Assembly: GCA_016196925.1 (NCBI GenBank) | Contig: JACPWS010000047.1 | Span: 62,001 to 126,000, forward strand | Reading direction: 5' to 3' | DNA from: Burkholderiales bacterium | GTDB lineage: Bacteria > Pseudomonadota > Gammaproteobacteria > Burkholderiales > Burkholderiaceae_D | DNA length: 64,000 nt | Shown here: positions 35,278 through 46,217 of the stretch, one piece after another | Position numbering within the stretch: position 1 is the stretch's first letter | Layout of the letters: each line of letters opens with the position of its first letter | Position numbers and translations under genes: made by a program | Notes under the pieces: model-generated | Told to the model about the DNA's origin: nothing | What the model saw: the letters and a program-made list of their open reading frames with translations, nothing else | The model's database searches: none

Positions 35278-36791
35278 TTCAATTTACTGTAAATCGCAAT
35301 TTCCTTCGCTACCGGGCGCACCATTTGGAATTTTTGCGGAAGATTCTCCGCTTGTAATTGTATTCCTGTGGTGGCGGCAGGGCAGGTTTTTGTATTCCTG
35401 TAACTTAAAGCCGCTGCCAACTGGCCTTCATTTTTGTCGCCGAGCGCATGGGTAAAATCATCGGCAACGTTACAGGTGGCAGGAATACCGTCGGCGTAAT
35501 CACCAAAGCCCTTGTTATTGACACCTTTGAACTGAATGGCAAAATAAGTCGTGCCGCAATTAGGCGTAGGGTAAAAACCATATGGCTTGCCGCAAGTCTG
35601 GCCGCCAATCAGATTTACTTCCACATCGACACCCTGCAAGCCATTGATGATCGCTTCGCTGGCAGAACAGGTTCCTGAGCTGGTTAAAATGGTAACTTTT
35701 TTCAAGCCAAGATATGGCAGCGCTTGCCCTTTTTGTGCGGAAAAACCGTAAGCCGTCGACAAGAAAGGAGTCGGCGCGTCCGGTTTGAACTTGTCGTTAA
35801 ATTGCGTTTGTTCAAAGGTTTTTCCAGTCGTCTGCTCCGGTCCGGCGATCATATAAGCGAGTTCGCTAGCGACATACAATAAACCGCCGCCGTTGTAACG
35901 CAAGTCCAGCACCAGATCGCTGATACCGGCAGTTTTAAGTTGCGTAATAGAGTCAATCAGCTTTGCTTCGGAAACCGCATTGTGATCGTTGAAGGTCAGG
36001 TAACCGACTTTGCCGCTAGGCGTATCGATAGTCGTAGTGTTTTGCACCGGTGCAGCAACGACATTGGCGGCAGCGACCGTGACCGTGACATTGACATTGT
36101 TACGCGTGACAACCAACTTATGGCTCTCACCTTCTTTTTCAGGGAAAAGGCCGGCGTTAATAGCGGCGATAGTCGCCTTATCGTTACCATTGAGGAAATC
36201 GGCATCATCCACGGAAAATAACTGATCTCCACGCTGCAAGCCCGCCAGTTTTGCTGGCGATCCAGGCTCTACGATAGCCACGACCCATTTGCGGGGCAAG
36301 GTCTTAGTCGCGACCCGCCCCCAACTGATGCCATAACCAAGTTCCACGCCCTGCTGCGACATGGCATTCCATGCTGCGGTCGGGTAAGTAAAGTGGAATC
36401 TGTCCTTGGCATTGCCAGAAGCTGTCTTCGCCGAAGTTTTCAATACATCGAAGTAATCAATCGCGGTGGCATAACTTTCCGGATTGAGCGTGGTCGGCAC
36501 TTCCTTGTACCACAGATAAGTTTCATCTATCCACGAGCGCAACCAGGTTTTTTCATTCGCCAGCGTACCTTGTTTATCAGGAAAGGCTTGATTGTTGTTG
36601 AAAGGATCGGTTCCGGTTCTTGGAGTCTGGCAAAGGTTTGCCAATGTGTCGGATGCCGGCAAAGTAGAGGTAACCGGTGGCGTCACAGGAGGGGTCGTCC
36701 CCGACGTGCCTGAAGTAACACCGCTATTTCCGCCACCGCCACCGCATCCTGCCAGCAGAGCCAGCAAGCCAAACGAAATAATTTTTTTCAT
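35274..36791 (-). CDS. S41-family serine protease lipoprotein with PDZ domain
   Basis: A 505-residue envelope protease. A lipoprotein signal (LLALLAGC) is followed by a Gly/Thr/Pro-rich linker to residue 45, an N-terminal cap, a PDZ domain (about residues 150-235, VAIVEPGSPAKLAGLQRGDQL) and an S41 catalytic domain with the nucleophile Ser in TSSGTCSASEAI and the general-base Lys in GGQTCGKPYG. This is the tail-specific or C-terminal processing protease type. Extra cysteines (CSAS, TCGKP, PNCG, ATCN, TCPA) suggest disulfides. It is the first gene of a two-gene operon with a small lipoprotein. Confidence 0.9.
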   Translation of the reverse strand: MKKIISFGLLALLAGCGGGGGNSGVTSGTSGTTPPVTPPVTSTLPASDTLANLCQTPRTGTDPFNNNQAFPDKQGTLANEKTWLRSWIDETYLWYKEVPTTLNPESYATAIDYFDVLKTSAKTASGNAKDRFHFTYPTAAWNAMSQQGVELGYGISWGRVATKTLPRKWVVAIVEPGSPAKLAGLQRGDQLFSVDDADFLNGNDKATIAAINAGLFPEKEGESHKLVVTRNNVNVTVTVAAANVVAAPVQNTTTIDTPSGKVGYLTFNDHNAVSEAKLIDSITQLKTAGISDLVLDLRYNGGGLLYVASELAYMIAGPEQTTGKTFEQTQFNDKFKPDAPTPFLSTAYGFSAQKGQALPYLGLKKVTILTSSGTCSASEAIINGLQGVDVEVNLIGGQTCGKPYGFYPTPNCGTTYFAIQFKGVNNKGFGDYADGIPATCNVADDFTHALGDKNEGQLAAALSYRNTKTCPAATTGIQLQAENLPQKFQMVRPVAKEIAIYSKLK

Positions 36792-36964
36792 TGCAATATT
36801 TTGTAAAGTTAATATTTATCTGGCATATAAAATGCCCGCTCCAAAGCATTACTATGCTAACAATAAAAATTGTGTATGGCAAATTTACATATATTCCTTG
36901 ACAAGCAAATCTGGCATTCTAGAAGGCTGTTTCTAAATAACCGCGACCTCTTTTCATGCCGCCG

Positions 36965-36999
36965 CAAAAAAAACGCAGCTCAAAAGCTGCGTTTTTTTC
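36965..36999 (-). terminator. Rho-independent terminator downstream of purM
   Basis: A stem AAAAAAACGCAGCT / AGCTGCGTTTTTTT with loop CAAA, flanked by A and T runs, lies about 50 bases after the purM stop. It could act on both strands. The rest of 36792-37049 shows no gene. Confidence 0.9.
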
Positions 37000-37049
37000 A
37001 TGGCGTTACATAGCGCTATTTAAGGTTATTTTTAACTATTCAGCGCTAA

Positions 37050-38093
<1,044 letters not shown>

Positions 38094-38247
38094 GATATTC
38101 GGCAATAAGGGCTTGAGGCGGTAAAATAGAGGAATTGCCAAACGACTGGCAAAACCGGTATTTTAACAAATCGACCCGCATCACATCCTGCTTTTTGGCT
38201 GGCGCGATGCTAATCAGGCCAGCAATTCATAAAAAACATCCATTTAG

Positions 38248-39333
38248 ATGCCCAATTTATTTACCTCGGAGCAAAAACAGACCGCTATCTGGCTGCTGGT
38301 GGCCTTCGCGTTGCTGCTGCTGTTTGCGTTGCTGGGGCCGGTACTGATGCCGTTTATCGTCGCGGCCATCCTCTCTTACATCCTGAATCCCGGTGTCGAT
38401 AAGCTGTGCAGCTGGAAATTTAAGCGATTTTCCCTGCCGCGCGCCGTGGCCGCGAGCTTGTTAATGGTCATGCTGGTCGCTGTGCTATTGGCGCTGATCC
38501 TGATCATGACGCCTATCCTGCAAAAAGAAATCCCGCAGCTGCAAGACCAGATCCCGCGCTTTCTGGACAAGCTCAATGAAATGCTGGCGCCCCTGCTGCG
38601 AGATCTGGGCATCCACATCAGGCTGGACAGCGCCGGCATCAAAACCATGCTGAGCAAGCAGCTGGCCAGCAGCGGCGACGTGATAGGCAAGGCCGTGTTG
38701 TCCTCCGTCAAGGTCGGTGGCGCCGCCGTGCTGGGCATGATCGCGAATTTGCTGCTGATCCCTATCGTGCTGTTTTATCTGTTGCTGGACTGGCATGCGC
38801 TGCTGGCCCGGCTCGAGTATTTCATCCCGCGCCGCTGGGCCAGCAAGAGCGTCGCCGCCATCAATGAAGTGGACGATATCCTGGCGCAATACCTGCGCGG
38901 CCAGATCATGGTGATGCTGGTGCTGGCGGCCTATTATTCGGTCGCTCTCAGCATTGCGCGCTTCGATCTGGCGCTGCCGGTCGGCATCATCACCGGTTTG
39001 CTGGTATTCATCCCCTACCTCGGCTACGGCCTCGGCCTGGTGCTGGCGCTGATCGGCGCGATCCTGCAGTTCGAGGGGTTTAGCGGGCTGCTGGCGGTCG
39101 CCATCATCTATGGCGTAGGGCAAATGCTGGAAGGTTTTTTCCTGACGCCGCGCCTGGTCGGCGAGCGCATAGGCTTGCATCCGCTGACCGTGATTTTTGC
39201 CCTGATGGCTTTCGGCCAGTTGTTCGGCTTCATCGGCATCCTGGTGGCCTTGCCGGCCTCCGCCATCGTCTCAGTTGCCGTCAAGCATATGCGCAGCTCG
39301 TATTTAAATAGTTCTTTTTATCGTCAGTCATGA
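38248..39333 (+). CDS. AI-2E family transporter / PerM-like permease
   Basis: A 361-residue membrane protein with about eight helices in the AI-2E exporter (PerM/YhhT/TqsA) arrangement: an N-terminal pair, a large periplasmic helical loop around residues 85-150 and the conserved C-terminal LIGAILQFEGFSGLLAVAIIYGVGQMLEGFFLTPRLVGERIGLHPLTVIFALMAFGQLFG. In betaproteobacteria it sits between purM (divergent) and hda, as here. The substrate of this member is unknown; the autoinducer label is by family only. The stop overlaps the hda start by four bases. Confidence 0.92.
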   Translation: MPNLFTSEQKQTAIWLLVAFALLLLFALLGPVLMPFIVAAILSYILNPGVDKLCSWKFKRFSLPRAVAASLLMVMLVAVLLALILIMTPILQKEIPQLQDQIPRFLDKLNEMLAPLLRDLGIHIRLDSAGIKTMLSKQLASSGDVIGKAVLSSVKVGGAAVLGMIANLLLIPIVLFYLLLDWHALLARLEYFIPRRWASKSVAAINEVDDILAQYLRGQIMVMLVLAAYYSVALSIARFDLALPVGIITGLLVFIPYLGYGLGLVLALIGAILQFEGFSGLLAVAIIYGVGQMLEGFFLTPRLVGERIGLHPLTVIFALMAFGQLFGFIGILVALPASAIVSVAVKHMRSSYLNSSFYRQS

Positions 39334-40001
39334 GGCAATTACTGCTGGATCTCGATGCGCAAAAATTGCCATCGCTCGACACTTTTGTAGTCGGCCAAAA
39401 CGCCGAGCTGGCGCAATTGCTGGGTTTGTTCGCGCTACGCACGCCCAGCCAGTACGGCGAGCGCTCGGTGTACCTGTGGGGCGAAGCCGGCGCCGGCAAG
39501 ACCCATTTGCTGCATGCGCTGGCAGACAGCGCTTCGGCGCGCTATATCGCGGCCGACGCGCCTGACAGCGAATTTGAATTCAGCCCCGAAGTCAGCCTGT
39601 ACCTGCTGGACGACTGCGAACAGCTGTCCGCCAGCGCGCAGATCGCCGCCTTCAACCTGTTCAACGAAGCGCGTGCGCACGGCGGCTTCCTGGTGGCGGC
39701 CGGCAACCATCCGCCGATGATACTGGGCGTGCGCGACGATTTGCGCACGCGCCTCGGCTGGGGCTTGATTTACCAGGTGCACGGCCTGACCGATGAGGAT
39801 AAAATCGACGCGCTCGAGCGCGCCGCCCATGCGCGCGGCATCCATTTGTCGGCCGGCGTGTTACCCTATCTGATTACGCATTACCGGCGCGACATGAGCT
39901 CTTTGTCGGACATGCTGGACCGGCTCGATCATTATTCGCTGGAAACCAAGCGCGCCATCACCTTGCCGCTGCTGCGCGAACTGCTGCTGCAACAACCCTG
40001 A
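39330..40001 (+). CDS. hda: DnaA regulatory inactivator Hda
   Basis: A 223-residue AAA+ protein related to DnaA domain III, lacking the DNA-binding domain. The N-terminal QLLLDL clamp-binding motif (residues 3-8) would dock on the DNA polymerase sliding clamp, then Walker A GEAGAGKTH is at 51-59 and Walker B-like LYLLDDCEQ follows. With the beta clamp it stimulates ATP hydrolysis by DnaA to prevent re-initiation. The gene order AI-2E permease, hda, HAD phosphatase and pcnB is standard for Burkholderiales. Confidence 0.94.
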   Translation: MRQLLLDLDAQKLPSLDTFVVGQNAELAQLLGLFALRTPSQYGERSVYLWGEAGAGKTHLLHALADSASARYIAADAPDSEFEFSPEVSLYLLDDCEQLSASAQIAAFNLFNEARAHGGFLVAAGNHPPMILGVRDDLRTRLGWGLIYQVHGLTDEDKIDALERAAHARGIHLSAGVLPYLITHYRRDMSSLSDMLDRLDHYSLETKRAITLPLLRELLLQQP

Positions 40002-40016
40002 ACGCCTTCTGAACGC

Positions 40017-40694
40017 ATGAGCAATATCGCCCTATTCGACCTCGATCACACGCTGATCCCGATAGACTCCGATTATGAATGGGGTCAGTTCCTGTGCCGC
40101 ATAGGCGCAGTCGATGCCGAGGAATTTGCCCGCCGCAACGCCGATTTTTTCGCGCAATACCAGGCCGGCACGCTCGATGCTGTCGAATATCTGGAGTTTG
40201 CGCTCGGCACGCTGGCGCAATTTCCGCGCAATCGACTCGACGAGATCCACGCCCAGTTCATGCGGGAAGTGATACAGCCGGTGCTGCTGCCGGCGGCGTA
40301 TGACTTGATCAAGCGCCATCAGGACCAGGGCGATCTGATCGCCATCATCACCGCCACCAACCGTTTCGTCACGGCGCCGATCGCGCGCGCGCTGGGCGTC
40401 GCGCACTTGCTGGCGGCCGAGCCGGAACTCGATGCGGCCGGCAATCTCACCGGCAGACTGCTGGGAATGCCGACTTCGGGCGCCGGCAAGGTCAGCCACT
40501 TGCGTCTATGGCTGGCGCAGCAAGGCTTGCAACTGGAAGACTTCAACCAAAGCCATTTTTACAGCGATTCGCAAAACGACATCCCCTTATTGGAACTGGT
40601 GACCCATCCGGTCGCCACCAATCCTAACGCCAGACTCAGCGCGCATGCCCAGGCGCGCGGCTGGCCACAAATCAACCTGTTTGACAAGCAATGA
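40017..40694 (+). CDS. HAD-IB family hydrolase (phosphoserine phosphatase-like)
   Basis: A 225-residue HAD phosphatase. Motif I is LFDLDHTLI with D8 and D10, motif II is ITATNRF, motif III a Lys in GAGKVSHL and motif IV SDSQNDIPLLE. The HAD-IB cap and length place it near SerB-like and histidinol-phosphate phosphatase-like enzymes of the hda-pcnB neighbourhood. Its natural substrate is not known from sequence. It starts 15 bases after hda and overlaps the pcnB start by four bases. Confidence 0.88.
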   Translation: MSNIALFDLDHTLIPIDSDYEWGQFLCRIGAVDAEEFARRNADFFAQYQAGTLDAVEYLEFALGTLAQFPRNRLDEIHAQFMREVIQPVLLPAAYDLIKRHQDQGDLIAIITATNRFVTAPIARALGVAHLLAAEPELDAAGNLTGRLLGMPTSGAGKVSHLRLWLAQQGLQLEDFNQSHFYSDSQNDIPLLELVTHPVATNPNARLSAHAQARGWPQINLFDKQ

Positions 40695-42040
40695 TCAAGA
40701 AATTCATACGAAAAATACTCGGCGTTAAAAATCAAGCCGAAGGCGGCGCCAATCGCAAACCCAAGGTGCTGGGGCCAAAAGAGCATGGCATCGATCCGCA
40801 ATTGCTGTCGGCCAACGCGATCCGCGTCACCCAGACCCTGCAAGAACACGGTTTCAAGGCCTTTGTGGTCGGCGGCGCGGTGCGCGACTTGCTGACCGGT
40901 GTCAAGCCCAAGGATTTCGACATCGCCACCAACGCCACGCCTGAGCAAGTCAAACGTCTGTTCCGGCGCGCCTTCATCATAGGCAAGCGCTTCCAGATCG
41001 TGCATGTGATGTTCGGCCAGGATTTGCTGGAAGTCACCACCTTCCGCGGCGCTTCCAGCGAAGGCGCGCCGAAAGATGAGCATGGCCGCGTGTTGCGCGA
41101 CAATACCTTCGGCGAACAGCACGAAGATGCGGCGCGGCGCGACTTCACCGTGAACGCCATGTACTACGATCCGGCCAACCAGACCGTGCTCGATTACCAC
41201 GGCGGCATCGCCGATATCCGCAAAAAAGTCTTGCGCATCATCGGTGTGCCGGAAGCGCGCTACCGCGAAGACCCGGTGCGCATGCTGCGCGTGGTGCGCT
41301 TTGCCGCCAAGCTGGAATTTTCCATAGACCCGGCCACGCGCGCCCCGATCACGGTGATGGCGCCGCTGATCAACAATGTGCCGGCCGCGCGCGTGTTCGA
41401 CGAAATGCTGAAGCTGCTGACCAGCGGCCACGCCATGGCTTGCCTGCAGCAATTGCGCAAGGAAGGCTTGCATCACGGCTTGCTGCCCTTGCTCGACGTG
41501 GTGCTGGAACAGCCGATGGGCGAGAAATTCGTCACCCTGGCGCTGACCAACACCGATCAGCGCGTGCATCAGGGTAAGCGGATTTCGCCAGGCTTCCTGT
41601 TCGCCGCCCTGCTGTGGCATCAGGTGCTGGAAAAATGGGAAGCCTACAAGGTCGCCGGCGAATTCCCGATACCGGCGCTGCACCTGGCGGCCGACGATGT
41701 CTTACACGCGCAGACCGACGCGCTGGCGATACAGCGTAAGATAGGCTCGGACATGCGCGACATCTGGGCCATGCAGCCGCGCTTCGACAAGCGCGCCGGC
41801 AAGACGCCCTACAAGATGCTGGAGCATGAACGCATGCGCGCCGGCTACGATTTCCTGCTGCTGCGCTGCGCTTCCGGCGAAATCGACGCCGAAATCGGCG
41901 CATGGTGGACCGCCTTCATGGAAGGCGACAGCGAACAGCGCGAAGCCCTGATCAACAGCAAGCCTAAGGCCGGCAGCGGCGAAGCCGCCAAGAAGCGCCG
42001 CCGGCGCGCCCCGCGCAAAGCGGCGGCTTCCGAAGCGTGA
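40691..42040 (+). CDS. pcnB: poly(A) polymerase I PcnB
   Basis: A 449-residue class II nucleotidyltransferase that adds poly(A) tails to RNA and so promotes decay. The head domain contains AFVVGGAVRDLLTGVKPKDFDIATNATPEQV (Gly-Gly and the DxD metal site), then FTVNAMYYD and the RYREDPVRMLRVVRFAAKL block that distinguishes polymerase from CCA-adding enzyme together with context. A very basic C-terminal tail (KKRRRRAPRKAAASEA) is typical of PcnB. The stop shares bases with the folK start. Confidence 0.93.
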   Translation: MIKKFIRKILGVKNQAEGGANRKPKVLGPKEHGIDPQLLSANAIRVTQTLQEHGFKAFVVGGAVRDLLTGVKPKDFDIATNATPEQVKRLFRRAFIIGKRFQIVHVMFGQDLLEVTTFRGASSEGAPKDEHGRVLRDNTFGEQHEDAARRDFTVNAMYYDPANQTVLDYHGGIADIRKKVLRIIGVPEARYREDPVRMLRVVRFAAKLEFSIDPATRAPITVMAPLINNVPAARVFDEMLKLLTSGHAMACLQQLRKEGLHHGLLPLLDVVLEQPMGEKFVTLALTNTDQRVHQGKRISPGFLFAALLWHQVLEKWEAYKVAGEFPIPALHLAADDVLHAQTDALAIQRKIGSDMRDIWAMQPRFDKRAGKTPYKMLEHERMRAGYDFLLLRCASGEIDAEIGAWWTAFMEGDSEQREALINSKPKAGSGEAAKKRRRRAPRKAAASEA

Positions 42041-42516
42041 TGCAAGCGGCCTACATAGGCATAGGCGCCAATCTCGGCGCTGCGCGCGCGAGCGTGGAGC
42101 AAGCCATCCTGCGCCTGGCGGCCCTGCCGCAGACGCGCCTGTGCGCCCGCTCCAGCCTGTACGGCAGCGCCCCGGTCGACGCCGGCGGCGACGATTACGT
42201 GAACGCCGTGGCACTGCTGGAAACCGCGCTGGACGCGTCCGCCTTGCTACACGAACTGCAGCAGATCGAGCTGGCTTTCGGGCGCGCACGGCCGTATCGC
42301 AATGCGCCGCGCACGCTGGACCTGGATTTGCTGTTATACGGCGAGCAGCAGATCGCCAGCGCCGAACTCAGCGTGCCGCACCCGCGCCTGAGCGAGCGCG
42401 CCTTCGTGCTGCTGCCCTTGCTCGAGCTGGCGCCGCAATTGCAGATACCTGGCAAAGGCGCGGCGCAAGCTTTTGTCGCCGCAGTGGCGGCACAGCGCAT
42501 CCACCGGCTCGCTTGA
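42040..42516 (+). CDS. folK: 2-amino-4-hydroxy-6-hydroxymethyldihydropteridine pyrophosphokinase FolK
   Basis: A 158-residue HPPK, which transfers pyrophosphate from ATP to the pterin in folate synthesis. The start AYIGIGANLGA, the substrate-site YGSAPVDAGGDDYVNAV, the ARPYRNAPRTLDLDLLLY signature (Mg-binding Asp pair) and VPHPRLSERAFVLLPL are intact. The ATG at 42040 was chosen; the codon just before it is GTG, also possible. Translation is coupled to pcnB by overlap. It closes the hda-HAD-pcnB-folK run. Confidence 0.95.
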   Translation: MQAAYIGIGANLGAARASVEQAILRLAALPQTRLCARSSLYGSAPVDAGGDDYVNAVALLETALDASALLHELQQIELAFGRARPYRNAPRTLDLDLLLYGEQQIASAELSVPHPRLSERAFVLLPLLELAPQLQIPGKGAAQAFVAAVAAQRIHRLA

Positions 42517-42547
42517 GTTGCGCTTCAGACATGCCTCACCTCAAAAC

Positions 42548-42564
42548 ATACTCCCCTCCAGTAT
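42548..42564. promoter_or_regulatory. C-tract palindrome ATACT-N7-AGTAT upstream of the DUF486 gene
   Basis: ATACT, CCCCTCC, AGTAT is a 5-bp inverted repeat around a C tract, ending 55 bases before the DUF486 start. It shares design and most bases with 15276-15296. The layout resembles CsoR/RcnR/FrmR-type operators, whose binding proteins sense metals or aldehydes. Confidence 0.45.
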
Positions 42565-42619
42565 TTTAAAACATCGCAACTATTCCGCTGATGATCAGGC
42601 AGTTTTTGCATATACTCCC

Positions 42620-42967
42620 ATGAAAATACCCATAATCGGACAAACCATCGGGCTCCTGATGATGTCCAATATCTTCATGACCGTGGCCTGGTATGGTCAC
42701 CTGAAAAATCTGTCGAGCAAGTCCTGGTGGATCGCGGCGCTGCTGAGCTGGGGCATTGCCCTGTTCGAATACCTGCTGCAAGTCCCCGCCAACCGTATCG
42801 GCTACACTGTGTACAGCCTGGCGCAATTAAAAATCTTGCAAGAAGCGCTGACCCTGATTATCTTCGTGCCGTTTGCGATGTTTTACATGCAGCAACCGTT
42901 CAAGCTCGACTATGTCTGGGCCGGCTTATGCCTGATCGGCGCGGTATATTTTATTTTCAGAAGTTAA
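42620..42967 (+). CDS. DUF486 (DMT-like) small membrane protein
   Basis: A 115-residue membrane protein with four predicted helices. The family pattern includes SNIFMTVAWYGHLK, the central WIAALLSWGIALFEYLLQVPANRIGY and a C-terminal YVWAGLCLIGAVYFIFRS. DUF486 proteins are drug/metabolite-transporter-like halves that probably dimerise; the substrate is unknown. The ATG at 42620 gives a start just before the first helix; a longer reading frame upstream adds polar, unconserved residues. A C-tract palindrome lies 55 bases upstream and a MITE begins 4 bases after the stop. Confidence 0.87.
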   Translation: MKIPIIGQTIGLLMMSNIFMTVAWYGHLKNLSSKSWWIAALLSWGIALFEYLLQVPANRIGYTVYSLAQLKILQEALTLIIFVPFAMFYMQQPFKLDYVWAGLCLIGAVYFIFRS

Positions 42968-42970
42968 CAG

Positions 42971-43099
42971 CTAGGGAAACGCAGATTAAATCAAAAGGCG
43001 TCATTCCCGCGAAAGCGGGAATCCATGTAACTCAAACAGGTAGGTGGATCCCCGCTTTCGCGGGGATGACGAAATTCGGTTAAATCCGTGCTTCCCTAG
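42971..43099 (-). mobile_element. MITE/REPIN-like element, copy 3 (inverted)
   Basis: A 129-bp element in opposite orientation to the other copies, bounded by CTAGGGAAACGCAGATTAAA and, at the right, AAATCCGTGCTTCCCTAG. Both outer ends read CTAG, a palindrome, in this best-preserved copy. The two internal hairpins are the same as elsewhere in reverse order. It lies between the DUF486 gene and panB and ends 42 bases before the panB start. Confidence 0.88.
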
Positions 43100-43140
43100 T
43101 GCGAACCATACACATGCCCACCACCCCGGAGAAAAAATCT

Positions 43141-43953
43141 ATGGCTGAATATTTGCAAGACCGTAAAGCTGTCAGCATCCCTGGCCTGCTCGCGCAGCGC
43201 CAGCAAGGCGACAAGATCACCATGCTGACTTGCTACGACGCCAGCTTTGCGGCGTTGATGGACCGCTGCGGCGTCGAGATGCTGCTGGTCGGCGATTCGC
43301 TAGGCATGGTGTGCCAGGGTCACGACTCTACCCTGCCGGTCACGATAGGCGAGATCGCCTACCACACCGCCAGCGTGGCGCGCGGCAACCAGAAAGCCTT
43401 GCTGCTGGCCGACATGCCTTTCGGCAGCTACGCCACGCCGGAAGCGGCGTTCGACAACGCGGCGCAGCTGATACGGGCCGGCGCGCAGATGGTGAAACTG
43501 GAAGGCGGCAGCTGGCTGCTGCCGACCATCAAGTTCCTGAGCGAGCGCTCGATCCCGGTGTGCGCCCATCTCGGCCTGACGCCGCAATCGGTGCATCAGC
43601 TCGGCGGTTACAAGGTGCAGGGCAAGACCGGCGCCGCGGCCGACTTGCTGAAAGCCGAAGCACTGGCGGTACAGGCCGCCGGCGCCGCCGTGCTGGTGCT
43701 GGAGGCGATTCCGGCCGCACTCGGCAAGGAAGTCACCGCCTCGCTCAGCATTCCGACCATAGGCATAGGGGCCGGCCCCGATTGCTCGGGCCAGGTGCTG
43801 GTGATGCACGATCTGCTGGGCGTGTTCCCCGGCCGCAAGGCACGCTTCGTCAAGAATTTCATGGAAGGCCAGAGCAGCATCGATGCCGCCGTGCTGGCCT
43901 ATGTCGCGGCGGTCAAGGAGCGCTCGTTCCCGGCGCCCGAACACTGCTTCTGA
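43141..43953 (+). CDS. panB: 3-methyl-2-oxobutanoate hydroxymethyltransferase PanB
   Basis: A 270-residue PanB, which forms ketopantoate from 2-oxoisovalerate and methylenetetrahydrofolate for pantothenate and CoA. Seen are [30 protein letters not shown] (metal Asp), [22 protein letters not shown], the [10 protein letters not shown] loop and a conserved [21 protein letters not shown]. The ATG at 43141 was chosen because GGAG precedes it at good spacing; upstream in-frame Met codons fall partly inside the MITE. The ABC permease gene follows after 6 bases. Confidence 0.96.
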   Translation: MAEYLQDRKAVSIPGLLAQRQQGDKITMLTCYDASFAALMDRCGVEMLLVGDSLGMVCQGHDSTLPVTIGEIAYHTASVARGNQKALLLADMPFGSYATPEAAFDNAAQLIRAGAQMVKLEGGSWLLPTIKFLSERSIPVCAHLGLTPQSVHQLGGYKVQGKTGAAADLLKAEALAVQAAGAAVLVLEAIPAALGKEVTASLSIPTIGIGAGPDCSGQVLVMHDLLGVFPGRKARFVKNFMEGQSSIDAAVLAYVAAVKERSFPAPEHCF

Positions 43954-43959
43954 CGCCGC

Positions 43960-44663
43960 ATGCCTATCAGCGCCGCCATCCGCGAGGCCTTCGCCCTGCT
44001 GCTGGCGGGCGATGGCGCGCTGTGGCAAATCGTCTGGGTTACCCTGAAAACCTCGGTGCTCGGGCTGGCGCTGGCGACCCCGCCGGCGCTCTTGTGCGGC
44101 TATCTGATCGCCAGCCATAAATTCCTTGGCCGCAGGCTGCTGATCTGGCTGCTGCAGGCGGCGCTCTCGCTGCCTACCGTGCTGACAGGCTTGCTGTTGT
44201 ATCTGCTGCTGAGCCGCCAGGGCGCGCTGGGCGGCTGGCACTGGCTGTTCAGCCAATCCGGCATCATCCTCGGCCAGGCCCTGATCGCACTGCCGGTGCT
44301 GGCCGCCTTCACCCTCGCCGCAGTGCAGGCGGCCGATCCGCGTCTGGCGGAAACCGCCATCACACTCGGTGCCGGCCGCTGGCGCGTGATGGTGACCGTG
44401 CTGCATGAAGTGCGTTTCGGCGTGATGGCGGCCCTGATCAACGGCTTCGGCCGCGTGCTGTCGGAAGTCGGTTGCGCGCTGATGGTGGGCGGCAATATCG
44501 CCGGCGTCACCCGCACCATCACCACCGCCATCGCGCTGGAAACCAGCAAGGGCGAATTCGCGCAAGGCATCGCGCTGGGCGTGGTGCTGATCGCCCTGGC
44601 CTTGCTGCTGAATGCGCTGCTGATGCTGCTGCAAGGCGATACCCGCAATGCGGAGCTGCTGCG

Positions 44664-44667
<4 letters not shown>
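43960..44667 (+). CDS. TupB-like oxyanion ABC transporter permease
   Basis: A 235-residue inner-membrane permease with about five helices and the ABC contact motif EA-like block ADPRLAETAITLGAGRWRVMVTVLHEVRFG (residues about 125-155). It matches TupB (tungstate) or related molybdate/sulfate permeases: LSLPTVLTGLLLYLLLSRQGALGG and EVGCALMVGGNIAGVTRTITTAIALETSKG are typical. It forms a unit with the ATPase gene that overlaps its end by four bases. No periplasmic binding protein gene is found beside them. It directly follows panB. Confidence 0.85.
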
Positions 44668-45307
<640 letters not shown>

Positions 45308-45311
<4 letters not shown>

Positions 45312-45437
45312 TGAAGCACGGATTTATTTTAATTTCGTCATCCCCGCGAAAGCGGGGATCCACCTAAGTGCTTGATTCACATGGATTCCCGCCTTCGCGG
45401 GAATGACGCCTTCTGATTTAATCTGCGTTTCCTTAAG
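45308..45437 (+). mobile_element. MITE/REPIN-like element, copy 4
   Basis: An element of about 130 bp in the orientation of copies 1 and 2. The left end TTAATGAAGCACGGATTTA overlaps the TAA of the ABC ATPase gene; the right end TCTGCGTTTCCTTAAG provides the TAA of the converging carbonic anhydrase gene (45433-45435). The inner hairpins are ATCCCCGCGAAAGCGGGGAT and ATTCCCGCCTTCGCGGGAAT. Confidence 0.85.
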
Positions 45438-46101
45438 ACTCGTAACGCGCCAGACTGCGCTCTACGTGCGTCGCCAGCATCTCGGGCGAACTAACCGTCA
45501 TGCCGAGTTCGCTCAGCAAACCGTCTTGCAAACCGTAGACCCAGCCGTGCACGGTCACCTGCTGGCCGCGCTCCCAGGCGTCCTGGATGATGGTGGTCTG
45601 GCACAGGTTCACCACTTGCTCGATCACGTTCAATTCGCACAGGCGCTCGCTGCGCTGTCTGAGCGGCAAAGTCTCGCCCAGATAGCGCTCATGCTTTTGA
45701 TGGACGTCTTGCACGTGGCGCAGCCAGTTGTCGGCCAGACCGACGCGGCGCTTGGTCAGTGCGGCATGCACGCCGGAACAGCCGTAATGGCCGCAAATAA
45801 TGACGTGCTTGACGCCCAGCACGTCGATCGCAAACTGCAGCACCGACAGGCAATTCAGGTCGGTGTGCACCACCACGTTGGCGATATTGCGATGGACGAA
45901 TAATTCGCCGGGCAGCATGCCCAGCAATTCATTGGCCGGCACACGGCTGTCGGAACAGCCTATCCACAGGTATTCCGGGCTTTGTTGCGATGCCAGTTTT
46001 CTGAAATAATCGGCGTCGTCCGCCCGCATCGCATCGGCCCATAGCCGGTTATTTTCAAACAACTGTGCTGGCGTCAACTCGGTTTTGTTTTGCGCGGTCA
46101 T
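45433..46101 (-). CDS. can: beta-class carbonic anhydrase
   Basis: A 222-residue zinc enzyme that interconverts carbon dioxide and bicarbonate. Zinc ligands are Cys and Asp in WIGCSDSRVPAN (residues about 47-58) and His and Cys in ICGHYGCSGV (about 99-108). The length is that of the E. coli Can group. The stop codon is formed within the right end of MITE copy 4, so the last residue or two may differ from relatives. It is single and convergent with the ABC transporter genes. Confidence 0.95.
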   Translation of the reverse strand: MTAQNKTELTPAQLFENNRLWADAMRADDADYFRKLASQQSPEYLWIGCSDSRVPANELLGMLPGELFVHRNIANVVVHTDLNCLSVLQFAIDVLGVKHVIICGHYGCSGVHAALTKRRVGLADNWLRHVQDVHQKHERYLGETLPLRQRSERLCELNVIEQVVNLCQTTIIQDAWERGQQVTVHGWVYGLQDGLLSELGMTVSSPEMLATHVERSLARYES

Positions 46102-46217
46102 GCTCTGCCCCTGGTTTTGCGTCAGGCGTGATTCTACCCCGAGGCGTGAGCGGGCGGAACAAGAGCAGGCGCAGGGGCGCTATGCCGCTGCGCCTGGTCC
46201 AAGCGGAGCGTGGGTGA

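Noticed and set aside
44472-44663. N-terminal extension of the ABC ATPase frame
   Set aside because: It lies inside the permease gene and is Arg/His-rich; the ATG at 44664 begins the ABC domain.
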